NCBI RefSeq assembly: GCF_014643375.1
Contig: NZ_BMJJ01000011.1
Span: forward strand, 124,389-188,388
Origin: Aureimonas glaciei
GTDB lineage: Bacteria > Pseudomonadota > Alphaproteobacteria > Rhizobiales > Rhizobiaceae
DNA length: 64,000 bases
Direction: 5' to 3'
In this document: piece by piece, positions 57,572-64,000 of the stretch
Position numbering within the stretch: position 1 is the first letter of the stretch
Layout: every line of letters begins with the position of its first letter
Translations under genes and position numbers: made by a program
Notes under the pieces: generated by a model
Database searches by the model: none
What the model saw: the letters and a program-made list of their open reading frames with translations, nothing else
What the model was told of the DNA's origin: nothing

Positions 57572-58396
57572 CTACTGCGACGTTCCGCCCGCCGCGGAAG
57601 AGGCCGTTCCGGACTGGCTGCTGGGCGACACTTTTCGGGCCGCCTCGTCGATCACGTCGGCGACCACTTTCGCCTGGGTCTTGAAGACGGCGTGGCTGGC
57701 CGGCACTTCGGTGATGTCAGCGCCCATGCGCTTCGCCATGGCCTGCAGCATCTTCTGGTCGAAGGCCTTGTCATCGGTGGCGATCACGGCCCAGCTCGGC
57801 TTCTCGCGCCATGCTGCGTGCTCGAGCTTGGTGCCGAACGCCGACATCTTGATCGGCACCTGCGAGTCCCGCATGAAGGCGGCGTCCGCATCGCTGGTGT
57901 CCGCGGCGAACGCGGCCTTGAAATTGTCCGGCTTGATGATCCCGAAGCCGTCGGCATGGGTCTCGATGACGAATTCCGGCGGGGTGGTAAAACCGTCGTA
58001 TTGCTGGGCCGTGGTCTCGCCTGCATCGGGCGACAGGGCGGAGACGTAGACGAGGCCCGCGACCTTTTCGTCGACGCCCGCCTCGGTGATGACGGTGCCG
58101 CCCCAGCTGTGTCCGACGAGAATGGCCGGACCGTCCTGGCGATCCAGGGCCCGCTTCGTCGCCGCGACGTCGTCGGCCAGCGAGGTCAGCGGATTCTGGA
58201 CGATGGTCACGCGATAACCGCGCCCCGTCAGATCGTCGTAGACGCCGCGCCAGCCCGATCCGTCGGCGAAGGCGCCGTGGACCAGCACGACGTTCTTCAC
58301 CGGGGGCGGCGATGCATCCTGCGCCCGGACCTCGGCGGTGGCGGCAAGGCCGACCGCCGCGAGGGCCGCCATCACGGAAATTCCTGTCCTGCTCAT
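57572..58396 (-). CDS. secreted alpha/beta hydrolase
   Basis: Encodes 274 residues. A signal peptide (SVMAALAAVGLAATAEVRAQ) indicates export. The hydrolase fold has VVLVHGAFADGSGWRGVYD with the oxyanion loop, the nucleophile Ser in ILVGHSWGG, and a late His in VPASHAVFKT. This pattern matches the small esterase/hydrolase group that includes pyrethroid- and salicylate-ester-cleaving enzymes. The substrate is unknown. GAGGAGA supports the ATG at 58396 over an upstream start. It is convergent with the HTH-GAF gene (17 bp apart) and divergent from the LysR gene at 58830. Confidence 0.85.
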   Translation of the reverse strand: MSRTGISVMAALAAVGLAATAEVRAQDASPPPVKNVVLVHGAFADGSGWRGVYDDLTGRGYRVTIVQNPLTSLADDVAATKRALDRQDGPAILVGHSWGGTVITEAGVDEKVAGLVYVSALSPDAGETTAQQYDGFTTPPEFVIETHADGFGIIKPDNFKAAFAADTSDADAAFMRDSQVPIKMSAFGTKLEHAAWREKPSWAVIATDDKAFDQKMLQAMAKRMGADITEVPASHAVFKTQAKVVADVIDEAARKVSPSSQSGTASSAAGGTSQ

Positions 58397-58829
58397 GCTT
58401 GCTCTCCTCGGTCCAGACGCCCGGATCATTCCCGGCATGAGGATGGTTCTGTCAGTCGTGCCGCAGGAGGGTCGGACGCCGTCTGTGCCCCGCCGAGAGG
58501 CGCCGGCCCATTCCGGATCAACCCCTTTGCGACCGAATTGCGCTTTCGCCTTCGACCGCAGCGCGCCGCCCCTCTGGTGTCAGCAACCGGACGCACGCGC
58601 GTTGCGCTGCCTTCGGCGTCCCCTGCCGGCAAAAGCCGACCGGTCGCCCAAAGGCCCCGCTTGCGCGATCTGGTGAATATTTCCGTGCTGCTGTGGTAGA
58701 CGACTGTCAATTTGCTCAGGCAGGCTTCGTTGACCGCACTGGAGGCACCTGTCTATGCGGAAACTGACGGCATGATTAGCTGCCGGGGGAGCAACGCTTC
58801 GTTTCCCTTGCGAAACAGCGAGCCCACCG
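58397..58829. other. 433-bp divergent region between hydrolase and LysR genes
   Basis: This contains the promoters of both genes. Open frames across it show no family resemblance. A LysR binding site is expected but no clear T-N11-A dyad could be singled out. Confidence 0.4.
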
Positions 58830-59729
58830 ATGGACGATGCCAACGACTATGTCGCGCTGCACGCCGTGCTGATGCATGGCGGCTTCTCCGCCGCGGCCCG
58901 CCAGCTCGGTCTGCCGAAGGGAACGCTCAGCAAGCGGGTGACGCGGCTGGAGGAGCGCCTCGGCGTTCGGCTGCTGGAGCGATCAACCCGCGATGTCCGG
59001 GCGACCGAAGTGGGGCGACAGGTCTTCGAGCAGGCGCAGTTCATCGTCGCGGGATTGGCGGCGGCCGCAGCCGTTGCCGCCTCCGCCCAGGCCGAGCCGA
59101 ACGGCGTTCTCCGGCTCGGCAGTCCGCAGGGGCTGATTCACGGCATGCTGGCCGAGATCCTGCCTGGGTTCCTGAAAGCACATCCGAAGATCTGCCTGCA
59201 TCTGGAGGAGCTGAACCGGCCCGCCGATCTCGTCCGGGACCGGATCGATCTGGCGCTTCGTGCCCGCTACGAGGTGGAGGCCGATGCGAACCTCGTGGTC
59301 CGGCGGCTCGCCCGCGAGTCCGGCGTCCTTGCCGCTGCGCCCGCCTTCCTCGCTGCCCTCGACGCACCGCCTGGGATCGAGGATCTCGGCCGTCTTCCGA
59401 CGCTGATGATGGCCCATGAGACGACATGGAACCTCGTCGATCGGTCGGGCGGGCGCCGGCAGATCGAGCTGACGCCCCGTCTCGTCTCCCCCAATCTGGA
59501 GATGCTGACGGCCGCGGTCGAAGCAGGACTGGGCATCGGCCTCTTGCCCCAGCACGCCTGCCGCGCCGGCTTCCTGTCCGGGAGCCTCAGCCACGTCCTG
59601 CCGGAATGGAGCACGGCTGAGGGCACGATCTACGCGGTCTTTTCCTCCCGCCGCGGCCTCACCCCCGCCATCAGGTCCCTCATCGACTATCTCGCCGAAA
59701 CGATCCCGCGGACGACATCTCCCCTGTGA
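58830..59729 (+). CDS. LysR-family transcriptional regulator
   Basis: Encodes 299 residues. The helix-turn-helix reads FSAAARQLGLPKGTLSKRVTRLEERLGVRLLERSTR, with the T-L-S-K-R-V recognition helix of the AaeR/DsdC-like group. The effector domain has GVLRLGSPQGL and VEAGLGIGLLPQHAC. It is divergent from the secreted hydrolase gene and probably controls it. A strong hairpin follows its stop codon. Confidence 0.88.
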   Translation: MDDANDYVALHAVLMHGGFSAAARQLGLPKGTLSKRVTRLEERLGVRLLERSTRDVRATEVGRQVFEQAQFIVAGLAAAAAVAASAQAEPNGVLRLGSPQGLIHGMLAEILPGFLKAHPKICLHLEELNRPADLVRDRIDLALRARYEVEADANLVVRRLARESGVLAAAPAFLAALDAPPGIEDLGRLPTLMMAHETTWNLVDRSGGRRQIELTPRLVSPNLEMLTAAVEAGLGIGLLPQHACRAGFLSGSLSHVLPEWSTAEGTIYAVFSSRRGLTPAIRSLIDYLAETIPRTTSPL

Positions 59730-59774
59730 GGGTCCTGGCCGGCGATGCCGCCGCCCTGCCCGTCCACTTTGGTC

Positions 59775-59800
59775 ATGCCGCCACGCCGCGGTGGCATCTT
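59775..59800 (+). terminator. terminator hairpin after the LysR gene
   Basis: The segment ATGCCGCC...GGTGGCAT (59775-59797) folds into a stem of about ten pairs with one G-T pair and one mismatch, followed by CTTTAT. It is a plausible intrinsic terminator for the LysR gene. The remaining sequence to 60059 contains no supported gene. Confidence 0.55.
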
Positions 59801-60059
59801 TATCGGGAAGCCAAGTTAGTGGCAGACGACCAACGATGATCGGCGTCGCCGTCTTTTCTCAAGCAAAGCCGTTCGACCCAGCCGAGCCTTGACGCGTCCA
59901 TATGGTTCGTTTGAGTTTGCACCGGCGGTGGCATGAAGGGCTGGATGGGCGCGAAGCAGCCAAAATTTATCGAGATACCACTAAGCATTACGACGTCGAG
60001 CTTTGCTTAAGGCTTGCATGTCGCGGAGGACTTCGCCGAACGCCGCCTGCCCTGCCGTC

Positions 60060-60386
60060 TCAGGCCGGCCGGCCACCCGTCCCGCCGGACCGCTCTTCCG
60101 CGGCCGTGCCCGCTGAGGGGCCGCCGCTTTCCCGGGCCAGCCGCAAGCCTTCGCCCGGCAGGAACAGGACGCCGCCGCGATGGAAGGCGCGGATCAGCGA
60201 CCCGTGAATTGCCGCGCGGATCAGAAGGCGGCCGGACTCGAGCGCGACGATGTCCGAGACGGGGATTTCGGCCTCGCGGGAAAGGCGGCCGATCGACCAG
60301 TTGGACAGGGCCCGGGCCGCGCGGCACTGGGCGGCCGTGATGCTGCGGGTGGTCGCTGGGGCGTGGGGCGTCGTGACTGGATCCAT
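60060..60386 (-). CDS. small helix-turn-helix (XRE-like) protein
   Basis: Encodes 108 residues. The part ITAAQCRAARALSNWSIGRLSREAEIPVSDIVALESGR is the short XRE-type helix-turn-helix found in many alphaproteobacterial proteins, where it is followed by an AI(R)-x-ALE-x-AGV-x-F-type segment, here degenerated to AIHGSLIRAFHRGGVLFLPGEGLRL. The rest is a low-complexity Gly/Ser-rich tail. The ATG at 60386 has GGAG 6 bp upstream. It may be a DNA-binding regulator, but target and signal are unknown. Confidence 0.7.
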   Translation of the reverse strand: MDPVTTPHAPATTRSITAAQCRAARALSNWSIGRLSREAEIPVSDIVALESGRLLIRAAIHGSLIRAFHRGGVLFLPGEGLRLARESGGPSAGTAAEERSGGTGGRPA

Positions 60387-60455
60387 TTAAAACTCCGTCT
60401 TGAGCGTGCGGACCCGGACGCGCCTTGCCGACGGCCCGGGGGGACGGTGCCGGTG

Positions 60456-61289
60456 CTAGAACAGGTCGAGCGTGAAGCGCTTCGACAGGCCGAGACCGAA
60501 GGTGAACTGGTTCTCGTCCCCGGCCTTCACGATCGGCGAGTCCGCGACATCGCCGACGAGCTGGCTGTAGGAGGCGTCAGCGTTGAGGAACCAGTCGGGC
60601 CGAAACTCGTAGCGCGCCGATCCGTTGACGCCGACGCTCTTGATGCCGCCCTTCGGATCATAGGGATCGAGTCGGAAGCCGGTATTGGCCGATTGCGCGG
60701 CGGTCACGCCGAAATAGGTCTCGGTGTATTTCTCGCCCGCGAACGTGGCGAAGGGGCCGGCCTTCAGCTCGAGCTCCGGGGTCGGACGGAGGATCAGGTT
60801 GGCACCGGCCTCGCCGACAATGTCCTCGACGCCGCCGAAGGCGTAGCGGGCCTCGCCGTAGATCTCGGCAAATTCCCATTCGTAGCCGAGCTTGATGCCG
60901 ACCTCGTAGGTCGCGTCGACGTCGCCAAGCCCCTTCAGGGCATCGAAATCCTCCGCCTTGCGTTCGCCGATCATGTTGAAGGAAGGGCTGATATCGAGGC
61001 CGCCCGTCTCCGGCCCGGTGCTGCCGATCTCGAACAGGCCGGGAATGTTGAGGTAGCCGAAGCCGATGATCGGAGAGGGCGAGACCTCGTATTTATCCGA
61101 GCCCTCGTATTTCGGCGAGATCATGCCGCCGGCGCCGATCTCGAAGACCAGATCGACGCCGGCATACCGATCCGTCACGGCGGGCGCTTCGGGAGGTAAC
61201 GTTTCGTCGTCGCCGACGTCGGCGGCGAAGGTGCTGCCGGAAATCGACAGGAAGGCGGTGGTGGCGAGCAGATAAGAGCGAGGGGTCAT
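60456..61289 (-). CDS. MipA/OmpV-family outer membrane protein
   Basis: Encodes 277 residues. A signal peptide ends near GSTFAADV. The mature chain is a beta-barrel of the MipA/OmpV family: VFEIGAGGMISPKYEGSDKYEVSP, PIIGFGYLN, YEVGIKLGYEWEF, and a final strand ending in Phe (RFTLDLF), as required for outer-membrane insertion. Members interact with peptidoglycan synthesis or respond to antibiotics and pH. It is the last gene of a putative operon with the lipid-type methyltransferase (4-bp overlap). The two-component system lies upstream on the same strand. GGAGACAC precedes the ATG. Confidence 0.85.
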   Translation of the reverse strand: MTPRSYLLATTAFLSISGSTFAADVGDDETLPPEAPAVTDRYAGVDLVFEIGAGGMISPKYEGSDKYEVSPSPIIGFGYLNIPGLFEIGSTGPETGGLDISPSFNMIGERKAEDFDALKGLGDVDATYEVGIKLGYEWEFAEIYGEARYAFGGVEDIVGEAGANLILRPTPELELKAGPFATFAGEKYTETYFGVTAAQSANTGFRLDPYDPKGGIKSVGVNGSARYEFRPDWFLNADASYSQLVGDVADSPIVKAGDENQFTFGLGLSKRFTLDLF

Positions 61290-61813
61290 GGTGTCTCCAG
61301 GATTTGCGAACACGTGCGGGGTAGAGGGAGAGGGGTGGCCGGGCATGGCGTCGGCAGGAAGCGCGCCACCGTGGCCCGGTCGCGGTCGAGTTCGGCGGCG
61401 AAGAGCGTGCGCGGGGCGGCCTCCTCGTGCCGGACGACCGGGATGACGATCGCGTAGGCGCCGAGGGCGAAGATGCCGGCGACGGTCGGGCTTCCCGTCT
61501 GCGTCCCGAGGCCGGCGGCGGCGATGACGGCGAAGAGGTGGAGGGAATTGCGGTTGAGCGAATACGGACCGGCGGTGACCGGTTGGCGCGCCTTGCGTCC
61601 GCCGATGTCGAGTGGGCTCGAGGCCCGCCCGAAAATGCCCGCGACGATCAGGAAAAGTGCCGCCGCTTCCAGCCCCTCGCGGTACCAGCGTCCCTCCGGC
61701 GCCCATCCCGTGGTGAAGAGCAGCAGCGGCACCAGGGCGGCCGGACGGCTCTGTTTCTTGCGTCGCCGTTGCAAGGCGTCGAGGCTACCGTGCGTCGTCG
61801 TCATGTCCGCCAT
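61286..61813 (-). CDS. isoprenylcysteine carboxyl methyltransferase-like membrane protein
   Basis: Encodes 175 residues with about four membrane helices. The ICMT/phospholipid methyltransferase layout is visible in GRKARQPVTAGPYSLNRNSLHLF, which matches the G-P-Y-x-x-x-R-N-P-x-Y/F core, and in the late VRHEEAAPRTLFAAELDRDRATVARFLP with the Glu-Glu SAM/substrate motif. The usual proline after RN is serine here. Substrate in bacteria is usually unknown, possibly a lipid or phenolic. It overlaps mipA by 4 bp. Two in-frame starts (61813, 61804) are possible. Confidence 0.75.
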   Translation of the reverse strand: MADMTTTHGSLDALQRRRKKQSRPAALVPLLLFTTGWAPEGRWYREGLEAAALFLIVAGIFGRASSPLDIGGRKARQPVTAGPYSLNRNSLHLFAVIAAAGLGTQTGSPTVAGIFALGAYAIVIPVVRHEEAAPRTLFAAELDRDRATVARFLPTPCPATPLPLPRTCSQILETP

Positions 61814-61913
61814 CTCGGTCCCACCAAATGGAGGACCGGTCGTGGATGCCGTCCTCTGGCAGGATCGATAGCTCTCGCCGCGGGCGCGGTGGGCGCATTT
61901 TGATGTTGTTTTG

Positions 61914-63269
61914 TTACCGGCGGCCCGGCGCGAGGGAGGGTGAGGGCAGGACCAGCCTGACGATGAGACCGCCTGGATGGTTGTCGAGGAGTTCCAGGTC
62001 GCCGCCATGCGCCCGCACGATGTCGGCGACGATCGACAGGCCGAGCCCGAAGCCGGCGGTCTTGGTCTCGGCGCGCGAGGCGTCGAGCTTGGCGAAGGGC
62101 TCCAGCACCGTCTTGCGCTGGTCTGCCTGGATGCCCGGGCCGTCGTCGGCGACGTCGATGCGAATTGCATCGCCTTCCCGGGCAAGCGAGATGGTGGCCT
62201 GCGTCCCGAACTTCAGGGCATTGTCGCAGAGATTGGTGACGGCCCGCACCAGGGCATTCGGCTTGCAGGTGCCGGCCAGCCGGTCGGGCCCCTCATAGCG
62301 CACGGCAAAGCCCACATCGGCGAAATCCGCCTGGATGGTCTGCATCAGGCTGGCGATGTCGGCGCGCTCGAACTCCTCGCCGGAAGCGTCGATCCTCAGA
62401 TAGTCCAGCGTTTCCTCGACCAGCCGGTTGATCTGGTCGATGTCCGAGATCATCAGCTGGCGCAGATCGCCGTCGTCGAGGCGCTCGGTCCGCAGGCGCA
62501 GCCGGGTCAGCGGCGTGCGCAGGTCGTGGCTGACGCTGCGCAGCATGCGCGTGCGGGTGTCGACCATTTCGCGGATGCGGATCCGCATCCCGTTGAGGGC
62601 GCGGGCGAGGTGGGCGACTTCCTCGGTGCCCGTCTCGGCGAACACAGTGTCTTTGCGCACACCATCCGAGCGGTTCAGCTCCGCCGACATCCGGGCGAGC
62701 GGCGTGGTCACGCTGCGCACGGCAAAGAACGACAGGAAGACCAACAGGGTCATGAAGGACAGGATGTAGTAGGTGAGCGGCCCGAACAGGTCGTCGCTGA
62801 GGAACGTATCGGGCAGGTTGCGCACGAGCAGCACCGTCTGGTCGTCGACGGGCAGAGACAGGGCCGGTCGCCCATCGATGGCGACCCGCTGGCCGCCTGC
62901 GGGAAGCTTGTAGTCCGGCGGAAACAGAAAGGCCGCGATTCTTTCGGAGCGGCTTAACGGCGGCGAGCGCGCGATCAGTCTTGCGGCCGTTTCGGCGCTG
63001 ACGAGTTCGATGTTGACCTTCGTCTGCCGGGCCCGCGCGACGATCAACGCCCGCTCCGCCGGCGTCGATGCCGGCAGCAGGGAGGCGATGGCCAAGGCAG
63101 GATCGACGGTCCCATCGATATCTCCGACCGGGATGTAGCCGCCCTCTTTCACCTCGTCCTCGAGGGCGCGTCCCACGAGGACCACCGCCGCGATCGCCAG
63201 GACGATGATGAAGAGGATCTGGCCCCGCATCGTGCGCGGCGTCACCCGCCGCCAGAGACCGCTCATCAC
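61914..63269 (-). CDS. two-component sensor histidine kinase
   Basis: Encodes 451 residues. Two membrane helices (about 15-33 and about 167-187) enclose a periplasmic sensor domain of about 130 residues. A HAMP linker (VTTPLARMSAELNR) is followed by the dimerisation domain with the phospho-His in SVSHDLRTPLTRLRLRTERL, N box NLCDNALKFG, DVADDGPGI and GFGLGLSIV. It is an EnvZ-type kinase. The ATG overlaps the response regulator stop. The signal is unknown; the downstream MipA and methyltransferase genes suggest envelope stress. Confidence 0.9.
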   Translation of the reverse strand: MMSGLWRRVTPRTMRGQILFIIVLAIAAVVLVGRALEDEVKEGGYIPVGDIDGTVDPALAIASLLPASTPAERALIVARARQTKVNIELVSAETAARLIARSPPLSRSERIAAFLFPPDYKLPAGGQRVAIDGRPALSLPVDDQTVLLVRNLPDTFLSDDLFGPLTYYILSFMTLLVFLSFFAVRSVTTPLARMSAELNRSDGVRKDTVFAETGTEEVAHLARALNGMRIRIREMVDTRTRMLRSVSHDLRTPLTRLRLRTERLDDGDLRQLMISDIDQINRLVEETLDYLRIDASGEEFERADIASLMQTIQADFADVGFAVRYEGPDRLAGTCKPNALVRAVTNLCDNALKFGTQATISLAREGDAIRIDVADDGPGIQADQRKTVLEPFAKLDASRAETKTAGFGLGLSIVADIVRAHGGDLELLDNHPGGLIVRLVLPSPSLAPGRR

Positions 63270-63991
63270 ACGTCCACCGTGGCGGTGAACATGTAGCCAC
63301 CGAGCCGCACCGTCTTCAAAAGGATCGGCTCGCTCGGATCGGTCTCGATCTTCTGGCGAATGCGCCGCACATGCACGTCGACGCTGCGGTCGATGGGGCC
63401 GGCGAGGCCGGCATGGGTATGGGCCAAGAGCTGCTCCCGCGTCAGGATCTTGCCGGGGTTGCGGCAGAAGACCAGGAGCAGGTCGAATTCCGCCGTCGTC
63501 ATGGCGACGCGTGCACCGCTGGGATCGCGCACCTGCCGGCGCTGCGGGTCGAGCGTCCAGCCCTCGAAGCGCAAGGGTTTCAGGCCGTCACGCTCGGCAG
63601 GCGCGTAGGCGGCACGGCGCAGGAGACTTCGGATGCGCGCCGTCACCTCGCGCGCGCTGAACGGCTTGGTGACGTAGTCGTCGGCGCCGATCTCGAGGCC
63701 GACGATCCGGTCGACCTCCTCGCCCTGGGCGGTCAGCATCAGGATCGGCACGGTCGTCTCGGCCCGCAGTCGGCGGCACAGGCTGAACCCGTCTTCTCCC
63801 GGCAGCATGACGTCGAGGACGATCAGGTCGAAGGTCGCGCGGCGGCGCCAGGCATCCATGTCGGCTCCGTCGCCAGCGATCTCGGCCGTCATGCCGGCCT
63901 CGGTCAGCGTCACCGCCAAAAGCCGGGCGATTTCGAAATCGTCCTCGACGATGAGGATGGCAGGGCGTTTGCTCGCGGTGGACTGGCTCAT
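63266..63991 (-). CDS. OmpR-family response regulator
   Basis: Encodes 241 residues. The receiver has LIVEDDFEIARLL, the phospho-acceptor Asp in LIVLDVMLPGEDG, Thr in LMLTAQGEE and Lys in YVTKPFSAREV. The winged-helix domain contains MTTAEFDLLLVFCRNPGKIL and RRIRQKIETDPSEP, with the ending RLGGYMF. It forms a pair with the overlapping kinase. The gene start at 63991 is 9 bp inside the window edge, so its promoter lies outside. Confidence 0.92.
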   Translation of the reverse strand: MSQSTASKRPAILIVEDDFEIARLLAVTLTEAGMTAEIAGDGADMDAWRRRATFDLIVLDVMLPGEDGFSLCRRLRAETTVPILMLTAQGEEVDRIVGLEIGADDYVTKPFSAREVTARIRSLLRRAAYAPAERDGLKPLRFEGWTLDPQRRQVRDPSGARVAMTTAEFDLLLVFCRNPGKILTREQLLAHTHAGLAGPIDRSVDVHVRRIRQKIETDPSEPILLKTVRLGGYMFTATVDV

Positions 63992-64000
63992 TCCATCCTC

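Overview
The window is a GC-rich, gene-dense chromosomal or large-replicon segment from an alphaproteobacterium, most likely of the order Hyphomicrobiales (Rhizobiales). The evidence is the strong G/C preference at third codon positions, the many solute-import systems, a DUF1127 protein, a MipA-type porin-like protein and many ATGA-type gene overlaps. Family or genus cannot be fixed from sequence alone. No rRNA, tRNA, CRISPR array or intact insertion sequence was seen. Traces of decay are a two-thirds-lost citrate-synthase-fold gene (13446-13943), a 2-hydroxyacid dehydrogenase tail with an in-frame stop (20939-21138) and an IS3-family transposase tail (42707-42868).

Layout. 1-5.0 kb: end of a TetR regulator, a small lipoprotein, a CPA2 cation/proton antiporter with a cyclic-nucleotide-binding domain, and a GAF-GGDEF-EAL cyclic-di-GMP protein. 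5.3-13.1 kb: a MalFGK-type sugar importer with a GntR regulator, a cytoplasmic esterase, a sugar-phosphate isomerase-like protein and a Gfo/Idh oxidoreductase. 14.4-20.8 kb: a ribose-type importer in which the double ATPase is fused to one permease, plus a second permease, an amidohydrolase and a SorC-type regulator. 21.2-26.1 kb: a TRAP importer with an acid-sugar dehydratase-like enolase and a divergent LysR regulator. 26.6-27.5 kb: a NaChBac-type voltage-gated sodium channel. 27.6-32.2 kb: a branched-chain amino-acid-type ABC importer, divergent from an M20 peptidase and a PPOX flavoprotein. 34.9-42.4 kb: a seven-gene overlapping operon joining an oligopeptide-type ABC importer to two cytoplasmic phosphodiesterase-type enzymes. 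42.9-49.2 kb: single metabolic or stress genes (methyltransferase, DUF1127, cupin, DoxX-like, an SDR/NTF2 pair with HxlR regulator, PAP2, FAD monooxygenase). 49.4-54.4 kb: a four-gene overlapping signalling operon of a cysteine-rich unknown, a diheme peroxidase-like cytochrome, a VirA-like hybrid kinase and an OmpR-type regulator. 54.5-59.7 kb: GMC oxidoreductase, an unusual HTH-GAF protein, a secreted hydrolase and a LysR regulator. 60.1-64 kb: a small HTH protein and a two-component system followed by a lipid-type methyltransferase and MipA.

Taken together this is a nutrient-scavenging and environmental-sensing region. Five separate uptake systems (MalFGK-type, Rbs-type, TRAP, Liv-type, Opp-type) each carry their own enzymes, and most carry a local regulator. 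Each is arranged so that the imported compound can be processed in the cytoplasm.

The most promising unusual units are the Opp-type transporter with glycerophosphodiesterase and NPP-like enzyme, the cytochrome-coupled hybrid-kinase operon, and the tandem 9-bp repeat array in front of the HTH-GAF gene. Substrates are inferred from gene families and context and are not proven by the sequence.
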